Positions 14,980 through 21,704 of a DNA stretch of 21,704 nt are shown piece by piece. Source of the DNA: a bacterium HR20. GTDB lineage: Bacteria; Bacteroidota; Ignavibacteria; Kapaibacteriales; NICIL-2. Positions within the stretch are counted from its first letter, which is position 1. Every line of letters starts with the position of its first letter. A model generated the notes under the pieces. That model worked only from the letters and a program-made list of their open reading frames with translations. It searched no databases and was not told the origin of the DNA. The DNA lies in the NCBI GenBank assembly GCA_002898675.1, contig BEHW01000024.1:1-21704 (forward strand), written 5' to 3'. The position numbers were made by a program, and so were the translations under genes.

Positions 14980-17910
14980 ATGTTCGACGGTGTCACACTC
15001 GCCCAGGCGCCCGGACCGATCGAAGCAATTCGAATCGTTGGCGCTCGCGAACACAACCTCCGAAACGTTACCCTTGAGCTACCGCGGGACCGCTTTATCG
15101 TCATCACGGGGGTTTCTGGGTCTGGCAAGTCTTCGCTTGCGTTCGATACGCTCTATGCGGAAGGGCAGCGGCGGTACGTGATGTGCCTTTCGCCCTATGC
15201 ACGGCAATTTCTCGGTGTCTTGCGTAAGCCAGATGTTGATAGCATCGAGGGTATTTCGCCGGCAATCAGCATTGACCAAAAAACCAGTGGCTTTACGCCA
15301 CGCTCGACAGTCGGTACGGTGACGGAGATTTATGACTACCTCCGTCTGCTCTACGCTAAGGTCGGAACCCAATACTGCCCGGACTGTCAGGTGCCGGTAC
15401 GCCGCACCACGAGTGACGAAATCGTTGCATCCCTGATGGGACTGCCTGACGGAACGACGCTTGCAATCCTTGCACCACTTGTGCACGGCCGAAAGGGGCA
15501 CTACCGCGAACTGTTTGCGCAACTTCAACGCCGTGGGTTTACGCGTGTTCGGGTTGATGGCCAGTATCGCGAAATGACCGATGGCATGATGCTAGATCGC
15601 TATAAGACCCACACGATCGAGCTGGTCATTGATCGTTTTCCGCTGGCTGCGACTGTTGAACGGCGGCTGCGGGAGAGCGTCGAGCTTGCGCTCTCGATGG
15701 GGGAAGGGCGTCTGGTTGCTGCGATTGGTGATGGCGCATCCGAGCAGGTGTTCAGCACAGTGCTGGCATGCCCTTCCTGCGGAAAAGGCTTCGAGCCACT
15801 GGCACCGAATGCGTTCTCGTTCAATTCGCCGTATGGCTGGTGTCCTGCATGTGAAGGGTTGGGATACCGGCAGGATTTTCTCCGCGACCGTGTACTACCG
15901 GATCGCCGCCTTTCGATCGCAGATGGAGGCATTGCGATTTTGGGACCGCAGCGCCAGACACTGCTCTGGAAGCAAGTTGTCGCGCTGTCTCAGCGAGAGG
16001 GTATTTCGCTGACTCGGCCGATCGAAGAGCTCCCACCGCATCAGCTTGAGCTACTGCTCGAAGGCAAAACTGCGCGAAAGCGTCCGTTGGAAATCGAGCT
16101 TGAAAGCGGTGGCGAGCGCTTCTACGTTGAACAAGAGTTCCACGGCATCCTGCCGACTTTCCGCCACCAGTACAGTACGACAAGTTCGCCAAAAGTTCGC
16201 GCGTGGATCGAATCGTTCATGGGCAACGTCCTGTGCGCTGAGTGCAACGGCGAACGTCTGCGTGCGACAAGTCGGTCGGTACGGCTCGATGGATTGCGGC
16301 TTCCTGAGATTGTGCGGTGGGATATTCCGCACCTACGCCAATGGATCGAATCTCTGCCTGGAAAACTGAGCAAGACTGAACGCATCATCGCGGAGCCGAT
16401 TCTTGCCGAAATTTCCCAACGACTGGAATTTCTCTGCGATGTCGGCTTGGGATACTTGACGCTCGATCGGCCAGCGCGGACGCTCAGCGGTGGTGAATCG
16501 CAACGGATACGGCTGGCTTCACAGATTGGCTCGCAGCTCGTCGGCGTCCTCTACGTCCTCGATGAACCAAGCATCGGGCTCCACCCGCACGATAATCGCG
16601 CATTGATCGCATCGCTCCAGCGACTGCGTGATCTTGGCAATACCGTTGTCGTCGTCGAACATGACCGCGAGACGATGCTCGCTGCTGATGTCCTGGTGGA
16701 TTTAGGGCCGCGCGCAGGGGTGCATGGGGGGGAAGTGCTCTTCGTCGAAGCGCCAGGACGATTGAAAAAGCTACCAGATGAAGTTCGGGAGCAATCTCTG
16801 ACCGCACAGTACCTTCTCGGCGAGCGGCACATTGAAGTGCCGCACCAGCGACGATCCCGCACGGGCAAGTGGCTTGTTCTGGAGGGCGCTACCGGCAACA
16901 ATCTCCGCGATGTAACGCTGGAGCTACCGCTCGGCCGATTCGTTTGCATCACTGGTGTTTCGGGATCGGGGAAATCCTCGCTTGTGTTTGATACGCTCCA
17001 TCCACTGCTGAGCAATCGGTTGCATCGGACATCGCTCGACGTGCTGCCCTATCGCGACATTCGCGGCATCGAGCATCTCGATAAAGTTGTCGTCGTAGAT
17101 CAAAGTCCCATCGGACGGACGCCACGGTCGAACCCCGCAACGTACACTGGAGTCTTCACACACATTCGCGAACACTTCGCGATGCTCCCCGAAGCGCGCA
17201 TTCGGGGATTTACGCCCAGTCGCTTTTCGTTCAACGTTGCAGGCGGCCGCTGTGAAGCCTGCCAAGGCGCAGGTGTTCAGGCGATCGAGATGAACTTTTT
17301 GCCGGAGGTCTATGTCACCTGTGATGAATGCGGTGGCAAACGCTACAACCGCGAAACACTTTCGGTGACGTACAAAGGCAAGACCATCGCGGATGTGCTC
17401 GCGATGACTGTTGAAGAGGCGCTCGCATTTTTTGCAGAGATCCCACCGATTCGGAAAAAGCTTGCTGTTCTGGCAGAGGTTGGGCTGGGCTACCTCACAC
17501 TCGGTCAACAAGCGCCAACGTTGAGCGGAGGAGAAGCGCAGCGTCTCAAGCTTGCCACCGAGCTTGCACGGACAAGCACCGGGCGAACGCTTTACCTCCT
17601 CGATGAACCGACGACCGGCTTGCATTTCGAAGACATTCGCATTCTGCTCGAGATGTTACAGCGCCTGGTCGAACGTGGTAATACCGTTGTGGTCATCGAG
17701 CATAACCTCGATGTGATCAAGTGTGCCGATTGGGTCATTGACCTCGGTCCCGGCGGTGGACGCGATGGTGGGCGCATCGTTGCGCAAGGAACACCGGAGG
17801 AGATTGCAGCGAACCCTGCATCGCTGACAGGACGCTACCTCCGCGCAGAGCTTGGCATTGGCGTGACAACCAACGGCCGCGTGCGGCGACAGAAAGCGCG
17901 CACGGCGTAG
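14980..17910 (+). CDS. uvrA: Excinuclease ABC subunit A
   Basis: Damage-recognition ATPase of nucleotide excision repair; the dimer loads UvrB at lesions. The 976-aa protein has two ABC modules. The first has Walker A GVSGSGKS at 44-51, signature TLSGGESQRIRLASQIG and Walker B VLYVLDEPSIGL. The second has Walker A at about 659-666, signature TLSGGEAQRLKLATELA and Walker B LYLLDEPTTGLH. Zinc modules are visible at Cys264/267/288/291 and Cys758/761/781/784 (GGRCEACQGAG). Length is slightly above the E. coli protein. The ATG at 14980 lacks a Shine-Dalgarno. Both ABC halves are complete, so this is a full UvrA rather than a resistance-type paralogue. Confidence 0.97.
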   Translation: MFDGVTLAQAPGPIEAIRIVGAREHNLRNVTLELPRDRFIVITGVSGSGKSSLAFDTLYAEGQRRYVMCLSPYARQFLGVLRKPDVDSIEGISPAISIDQKTSGFTPRSTVGTVTEIYDYLRLLYAKVGTQYCPDCQVPVRRTTSDEIVASLMGLPDGTTLAILAPLVHGRKGHYRELFAQLQRRGFTRVRVDGQYREMTDGMMLDRYKTHTIELVIDRFPLAATVERRLRESVELALSMGEGRLVAAIGDGASEQVFSTVLACPSCGKGFEPLAPNAFSFNSPYGWCPACEGLGYRQDFLRDRVLPDRRLSIADGGIAILGPQRQTLLWKQVVALSQREGISLTRPIEELPPHQLELLLEGKTARKRPLEIELESGGERFYVEQEFHGILPTFRHQYSTTSSPKVRAWIESFMGNVLCAECNGERLRATSRSVRLDGLRLPEIVRWDIPHLRQWIESLPGKLSKTERIIAEPILAEISQRLEFLCDVGLGYLTLDRPARTLSGGESQRIRLASQIGSQLVGVLYVLDEPSIGLHPHDNRALIASLQRLRDLGNTVVVVEHDRETMLAADVLVDLGPRAGVHGGEVLFVEAPGRLKKLPDEVREQSLTAQYLLGERHIEVPHQRRSRTGKWLVLEGATGNNLRDVTLELPLGRFVCITGVSGSGKSSLVFDTLHPLLSNRLHRTSLDVLPYRDIRGIEHLDKVVVVDQSPIGRTPRSNPATYTGVFTHIREHFAMLPEARIRGFTPSRFSFNVAGGRCEACQGAGVQAIEMNFLPEVYVTCDECGGKRYNRETLSVTYKGKTIADVLAMTVEEALAFFAEIPPIRKKLAVLAEVGLGYLTLGQQAPTLSGGEAQRLKLATELARTSTGRTLYLLDEPTTGLHFEDIRILLEMLQRLVERGNTVVVIEHNLDVIKCADWVIDLGPGGGRDGGRIVAQGTPEEIAANPASLTGRYLRAELGIGVTTNGRVRRQKARTA

Positions 17911-17946
17911 TTTTGCATGTCTGTTGTTCTACCACAGATGTTCGTG

Positions 17947-18690
17947 ATGACCATTCTCGCTTGTATTTCGTACGTCCCCGATACCGCAGCGAAGATCGGC
18001 GTTACTGCTGATGGCAGTGGGCTTGAGCTGGGCGGTGCCAAGTACATTCTCAACCCCTACGATGAGTTCGCAATCGAAGAAGCATTGCTTCAGCGGGAGC
18101 GACACGGCGGACGTGTTGTTGCGCTCACCGTTGGCTCCGATGCTGCAAAGGAAATTCTTCGAACTGCGCTCGCGATGGGTGCCGATAGCGCGGTGATCAT
18201 TCCTGCCACTGGGCTTGATTCGTTCGGTGTTGCGGCCAACATCGCTGCGTATGCGAAAGCGATTGATGCATCGCTCGTTCTCCTGGGCCGGCAGAGCATA
18301 GATCACGATTCGTTCCAAATGGCGAGCACTGTTGGCGCTTTGCTCGGAGTTCCATCAATTTCGGTTGTTTCGAAACTCGAGATCGAGAGTGATCGAGTCC
18401 GCGCTGAGCGCGACATCGAAGGGGGCAAGGAAGTGCTCGAAGCAACGTTGCCGCTCGTAGTCAGTGTCCAGAAGGGTATCAACAATCCGCGGTACCCGAA
18501 GCTTCCTGAAATCATGAAGGCAAAATCGAAGCCGATTGAGTCCGTCGAGCCAGTTGCTGTTTCGCCACGCGCAGCAATGGTGCGTTACCAAGTGCCCCAA
18601 CTCAAACGCGCAAACAAAATCTTGGGCGATAGTGACGCCGACATCGCGGAATTTGTCCGCCTCCTCCACGAAGAGGCGAAGGTCATCTGA
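17947..18690 (+). CDS. etfB: Electron transfer flavoprotein subunit beta
   Basis: Beta subunit of the ETF heterodimer, which accepts electrons from flavin dehydrogenases such as acyl-CoA dehydrogenases. From the ATG at 17947 the product is 247 aa and starts MTILACISYVPDTAAKI, the normal ETF-beta opening. An in-frame ATG at 17917 would add ten residues; no Shine-Dalgarno decides between them. The EtfB signature RDIEGGKEVLEATLPLVVSV (about 156-175) is followed by KGINNPRYPKLPEIMKAKSK. The stop overlaps the etfA start as TGATG. The partner oxidoreductase is not in the window, so the physiological donor is unknown. Confidence 0.94.
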   Translation: MTILACISYVPDTAAKIGVTADGSGLELGGAKYILNPYDEFAIEEALLQRERHGGRVVALTVGSDAAKEILRTALAMGADSAVIIPATGLDSFGVAANIAAYAKAIDASLVLLGRQSIDHDSFQMASTVGALLGVPSISVVSKLEIESDRVRAERDIEGGKEVLEATLPLVVSVQKGINNPRYPKLPEIMKAKSKPIESVEPVAVSPRAAMVRYQVPQLKRANKILGDSDADIAEFVRLLHEEAKVI

Positions 18691-19682
18691 TGTCGAACAA
18701 CTCGATTCATCCAATGTCAACGATTGCAGTATTTATCGAACGCCGTAGTGGCGCGATCAAGCGTGCCGCGTTGGAGGCGATCACGGCAGCACGCTCCCAT
18801 GCGCAGCGAGTCATTGCGCTCGAAATCGGCAGTAATGAAGCTGATGTGCTGGCTGATTATGGCGTTGACGAAGTTGTAAGCATTACGCATGCGTTGCTGG
18901 AGCGATACTCCTCCCAAGCTGTAGCAGAAGCAATCGCGCAGTGGGCCAAGTCGCGACAGGTGGCAACGCTCTTTTTCGGTGCGACTGCGATGGGCAAAGA
19001 GCTCGCGCCACGAGTTGCAGTACTCCTCGAAGCAGCGTATGTGCCAGATTGCGTGGAACTAACAACTTCTGAGAGGCACCTGGAGGCGGTTCGTCCACTC
19101 TACGCTGGGAAGGTCCGCGCAACGGTGCGTCCGCTGACCGAGCGTGCAGTGTATTCGCTCCGCCCAAACATGTTTACGGCGCGTCCAGCCGAACAACCAT
19201 CAACGCCGGAACGGAGCACGTTCACACCGACGCTCAGTCAGGAGCAATGCCGTGTCGTTGTCACCGATGTTATTCGCAACGAGGGCAAGCTCGACGTCCT
19301 CGAAGCAGACATCGTCGTCTCTGGGGGGCGCGGCATGAAAGGACCAGAGCACTTTGTGCTCATCGAAGAACTCGCAGCAGTGCTCGGTGGGGCAGTGGGC
19401 GCGTCGCGCGCAGTCGTTGACGCTGGCTGGCGGCCCCACAGCGAGCAGGTCGGGCAGACAGGCAAGACAGTATCCCCGAATCTTTACCTTGCATGCGGCA
19501 TTAGTGGCGCGGTACAGCACCTGGCAGGTATGTCCTCGTCGAAGGTGATTGCGGCGATCAACAAAGACAAGGATGCTCCAATCTTCAAGGTCGCTGACTA
19601 CGGTATCGTCGGCGATGTCTTCGAAGTGATCCCGAAACTCATCGAGCGCATCCGTGCACTCAAGCAGAGTAGTGTATCGTAA
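18690..19682 (+). CDS. etfA: Electron transfer flavoprotein subunit alpha
   Basis: FAD-binding subunit of the ETF heterodimer. The 330-aa protein has the N-terminal adenine-nucleotide-hydrolase-like domain to about residue 190 and the C-terminal FAD domain. The latter shows VSGGRGMKGPEHF, GASRAVVDAGWRPHSEQVGQ, TGKTVSPNLYLACGISGA, QHLAGMSSSKVIAAINKD and the terminal APIFKVADYGIVGD. The start at 18690 forms TGATG with the etfB stop; a second ATG at 18714 (MSTIAVFIERRSG) better matches the usual N-terminus, so eight residues are uncertain. It is clearly cotranscribed and coupled with etfB. Confidence 0.95.
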   Translation: MSNNSIHPMSTIAVFIERRSGAIKRAALEAITAARSHAQRVIALEIGSNEADVLADYGVDEVVSITHALLERYSSQAVAEAIAQWAKSRQVATLFFGATAMGKELAPRVAVLLEAAYVPDCVELTTSERHLEAVRPLYAGKVRATVRPLTERAVYSLRPNMFTARPAEQPSTPERSTFTPTLSQEQCRVVVTDVIRNEGKLDVLEADIVVSGGRGMKGPEHFVLIEELAAVLGGAVGASRAVVDAGWRPHSEQVGQTGKTVSPNLYLACGISGAVQHLAGMSSSKVIAAINKDKDAPIFKVADYGIVGDVFEVIPKLIERIRALKQSSVS

Positions 19683-19719
19683 TTTTGCTCTTGAACGCAG
19701 AGCCTCTGGTCAAAGCACT

Positions 19720-20364
19720 ATGACGAAAGTCAAAGTCGAAGTCATCGGACTGTCTGCCAGTACAGGCAGCAATGGCGCCTACGCGCTCATCCTGAAGGAA
19801 ACTTCGGGAGAGCGGAGGCTCCCCATTGTTATTGGTGCACCAGAGGCCCAAGCAATCGCAGCGCAAATGGAAGGTATCAAGCCGACGCGTCCGATGACAC
19901 ATGATTTGCTCAAGAACATCATCGAGCAGGCAGGGGGCACTGTCAGCGAAGTGTGCATCGTCGAGCTGCGGGAGAGCATCTTCTACGCGCAGATCACCAT
20001 CGAAGGACTCGATTTGCAGGTTGATGCACGCCCCAGCGATGCAATCGCACTTGCACTGCGCTTCGATGCACCGATTTACGTCATGGATTCGGTGCTCGAC
20101 GAGGCAGGGGTCATCCCAGAGGAAGTTGACATCCTCGACGATGATGATCTCGACGAGGAGGATGACGACGATGACGACGATCTCCTCCGTCTCCTTCGCC
20201 AGCACGAGGAGGAAAGCCAGGAAGAACGGCCATCCCGTAGTGCACCCTCTTCACGGTTGGAGCAGCTTCAGCGCGAGCTGGATAAAGCCATCCGCGAGGA
20301 AGACTACGAGCGTGCTGCACGTATCCGTGATGAAATTCGCCGCCTGACAAGCAGCGAATCATGA
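19720..20364 (+). CDS. Bifunctional nuclease (BFN/DUF151) domain protein with UVR domain
   Basis: The 214-aa protein has a BFN (DUF151) domain at about 1-136, with LPIVIGAPEAQAIA (34-47), RPMTHDLL (57-64) and DARPSDAIALALR (102-114). A run of mostly Asp and Glu (about 137-154) follows, and then a C-terminal UVR motif (about 179-210, LQRELDKAIREEDYERAARI) like those in UvrB, UvrC and ClpC. Proteins with the BFN domain have been described as having DNase and RNase activity; the role in bacteria is not well established. The UVR motif suggests a protein-protein contact. The ATG at 19720 gives the standard MTKVKVEVIGLS start; the frame is open from 19654. It is 37 bp after etfA and 6 bp before the tRNA. 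Confidence 0.92.
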   Translation: MTKVKVEVIGLSASTGSNGAYALILKETSGERRLPIVIGAPEAQAIAAQMEGIKPTRPMTHDLLKNIIEQAGGTVSEVCIVELRESIFYAQITIEGLDLQVDARPSDAIALALRFDAPIYVMDSVLDEAGVIPEEVDILDDDDLDEEDDDDDDDLLRLLRQHEEESQEERPSRSAPSSRLEQLQRELDKAIREEDYERAARIRDEIRRLTSSES

Positions 20365-20370
20365 TCGAGT

Positions 20371-20444
20371 GCCGAGGTAGCTCAGCAGGTTAGAGCAGCG
20401 GAATCATAATCCGCGTGTCGGGGGTTCGAATCCCTCCCTCGGCA
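20371..20444 (+). tRNA. tRNA with CAU anticodon (probably elongator Met)
   Basis: A full cloverleaf can be drawn. The acceptor stem is GCCGAGG/CCTCGGC, 7 of 7 pairs. The D arm is GCTC...GAGC. The anticodon stem is GCGGA/TCCGC with loop ATCATAA, so the anticodon is CAT at 20405-20407. The T arm is GGGGG-TTCGAAT-CCCTC with one G-T pair, and the discriminator is A. CCA is not encoded. The G1-C72 pair rules out the initiator tRNA. Elongator Met is most likely; tRNA-Ile2, whose C34 is changed to lysidine, cannot be excluded by eye. The gene starts 6 nt after the preceding stop codon and is followed at once by a terminator. Confidence 0.93.
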
Positions 20445-20450
20445 CTATTG

Positions 20451-20486
20451 AGCGCGCCGTCTCGTCTTTGGGGCTGCGCGCTTTTT
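20451..20486 (+). terminator. Rho-independent terminator after the tRNA
   Basis: AGCGCGC (20451-20457) pairs with GCGCGCT (20476-20482) around an 18-base loop and leads into TTTTT (20482-20486). It lies 6 bases past the tRNA 3' end and would end the transcript carrying etfB, etfA, the nuclease gene and the tRNA. Confidence 0.75.
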
Positions 20487-20507
20487 GTTCCTTTCCTTCC
20501 AGCGCAC

Positions 20508-21704
20508 ATGAAAACGTTTCACCTTCGGCCAGCTTCACGTCTCGATGAAGCGTTCTTTACCTCCTACAATCGGAACGGTCGGCTGGTGAGCTTTTTCGGT
20601 GATAGCCATCCAGCCTATGCAGGAAGTGTCGTTCGTGCGATGGCGAGTGCCCGCCGCGGCTACCGCTCCATTGCACGACTCTTTGCTCAAGACATCGCTG
20701 CAGCTGCTCGAAAGCTGGACACTATGCACGAAGACCAGACCGACGAGCTGGAGCAATTCTTTGCCTCGCTCGAGCGCGATTGCACTGCGCGTGTAGTGCG
20801 AGTTGAGCGGCTAACGCCAACGATCGTTGAGCTTATCGTATCTGCACCGCAAGCAGCGCGAAAGTTTCGACCTGGGCAGTTCTATCGGCTTCAGAACTAT
20901 GCAGCGACCGCTCCGCGGATTGGTGATCACCGATTAGTCATGGAAGCACTCGCGATGACGGGCGCTTGGACCAAGCCTGAGGAAGGGTTGCTCTCGATGA
21001 TTGCACTCGAAGTTGGTGCTTCGACACGGATGATAGCCCACCTTCAACCTGGCGAAAAGATCGTCGTCATGGGGCCAACAGGCGCTCCCACACACATCCC
21101 TGAAAACGAAAACGTCCTCCTCTGCGGTGGTGGGTTGGGAAATGCGGTGCTCTTTTCGATCGCCTCTGCACTCAAGGCGCACGGCTGCCGCGTCCTCTAC
21201 TTTGCAGGCTATCGCAACGGCGGGGATGTGTTCAAAATGAACGTCGTCCAAGAGGCAACCGACCAAGTCATCTGGTGTACCGATAGCGGCACAGAAATCG
21301 TGCCCCAGCGCCCACAGGATCGGCACTATCGCGGGACGATTATTGAAGCCATGGTTGCCTACCACGAAGGAAAGCTCGGCGAGCCAGTAATGCCATTTTC
21401 AACGGTCAACCGCATTATTGCAATTGGCAGTGATGGGATGATGCATGCCGTCAAACGTGCGCGGTGGGGCGCACTCCGCACGGCGTTCGGACCGCACGTC
21501 GCGATCGGTTCGATCAATTCGCCGATGCAGTGCATGATGAAGGAAATCTGCGCGCAATGCTTACAGAAACATGTTGATCCCCAGACCGGGCGCGAGCTTG
21601 TTCCGGTCTTTTCGTGTTTCAACCAAGACCAGGAACTTGACCGCGTAGATTTCGACAGCCTCCGCGATCGACTCGCAATGAACAGTGTCCTCGAACAGCT
21701 CGGG
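20508..21704 (+). CDS. FNR/PyrK-like flavin and NAD(P)-binding oxidoreductase, 3' end off window
   Basis: I translated the plus strand from the ATG at 20508; 399 residues are present with no stop before the right edge. Residues 1-90 match nothing I can name, though FFGDSHPAYAGSVVRAMAS (29-47) looks conserved. From about 92 to 335 there is a ferredoxin-reductase fold: KFRPGQFYRLQN (119-130) in the flavin domain, LEVGASTRMIAHL and VMGPTGAP (187-194), then the NAD(P)-binding LLCGGGLGNAVLFSIA (204-219). A cysteine group, Cys342, Cys348, Cys351 and Cys370, resembles the [2Fe-2S] ligands of PyrK/NfnA-type electron-transfer subunits, with different spacing. It may be related to the C-terminal half of large GltD-fused oxidoreductases. 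It follows a terminator, so it should have its own promoter, which I cannot identify. Substrate unknown. Confidence 0.78.
   Translation, partial: MKTFHLRPASRLDEAFFTSYNRNGRLVSFFGDSHPAYAGSVVRAMASARRGYRSIARLFAQDIAAAARKLDTMHEDQTDELEQFFASLERDCTARVVRVERLTPTIVELIVSAPQAARKFRPGQFYRLQNYAATAPRIGDHRLVMEALAMTGAWTKPEEGLLSMIALEVGASTRMIAHLQPGEKIVVMGPTGAPTHIPENENVLLCGGGLGNAVLFSIASALKAHGCRVLYFAGYRNGGDVFKMNVVQEATDQVIWCTDSGTEIVPQRPQDRHYRGTIIEAMVAYHEGKLGEPVMPFSTVNRIIAIGSDGMMHAVKRARWGALRTAFGPHVAIGSINSPMQCMMKEICAQCLQKHVDPQTGRELVPVFSCFNQDQELDRVDFDSLRDRLAMNSVLEQLG

Noticed and set aside
16924..17625. Minus-strand open frame of 233 codons
   Set aside because: It is antisense to the second ABC module of uvrA and is explained by that gene's codon pattern.
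20371..20444. Initiator tRNA-Met
   Set aside because: The acceptor stem has a G1-C72 pair; initiators have a mismatch at 1-72 and three G-C pairs at the foot of the anticodon stem.
1..21704. Mobile element, prophage, CRISPR array or defence island
   Set aside because: No transposase, integrase, phage or Cas gene and no long direct repeats were seen; all genes are housekeeping types in tight co-directional order.

Overview
The window is a stretch of bacterial core chromosome. It holds 22 protein genes (one cut by each window edge) and one tRNA. I found no insertion sequence, prophage, CRISPR array or biosynthetic cluster. Several traits point to the Bacteroidota/Chlorobiota (FCB) side of the bacteria: almost no start codon has a recognisable Shine-Dalgarno sequence, TatA is of the 'FGGRKIPELMRGLG' type, the phosphatidylserine decarboxylase is of the short archaeal-type family, a bifunctional-nuclease protein carries a UVR domain, and etfB-etfA are tandem. 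This placement is inference; there is no rRNA to settle it. GC content looks moderately high by eye.

Layout: positions 1-12645 are one unbroken minus-strand run of 15 genes. Read in the direction of transcription from 12645 these are psd, pssA, purS, purQ, tatA, a tatB-like gene, gatA, an oligopeptide-type substrate-binding lipoprotein, sua5, HPr, ptsI, folB, folK, dnaG and dapA (running off the left edge). Neighbours overlap or lie within 85 bp. Positions 12646-12858 are a divergent control region, the largest gene-free stretch (213 bp). Positions 12859-21704 run on the plus strand: dnaN, a ROK-family sugar kinase, uvrA, etfB, etfA, a bifunctional nuclease, tRNA-CAU, a rho-independent terminator, and a PyrK/FNR-like flavoprotein running off the right edge.

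Functions: psd and pssA make phosphatidylethanolamine. purS and purQ are two subunits of FGAM synthase. The Tat proteins belong to the folded-protein exporter. gatA serves Glu/Asp-tRNA amidotransferase and sua5 makes the t6A tRNA modification. HPr and EI form a sugar-PTS phosphorelay with no EII in sight. folB and folK are consecutive folate steps. dnaG and dnaN are replication proteins, uvrA is excision repair, and etfBA carries electrons between flavoproteins.

The most striking signal is not biological. Inside gatA, at 8617-8651, the sequence is an exact copy of the Illumina P7 flow-cell oligonucleotide followed by its poly-T tail (read here as the reverse complement with poly-A). It replaces a piece of the real gene while keeping the frame open. 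It is an assembly artefact, so GatA residues of about 323-334 are not real. I found no convincing undescribed biological system. The observations that may repay a look are the partial oxidoreductase at the right edge, a ROK kinase lacking the family zinc motif, the solitary EI/HPr pair, and a tRNA starting 6 nt after a stop codon.
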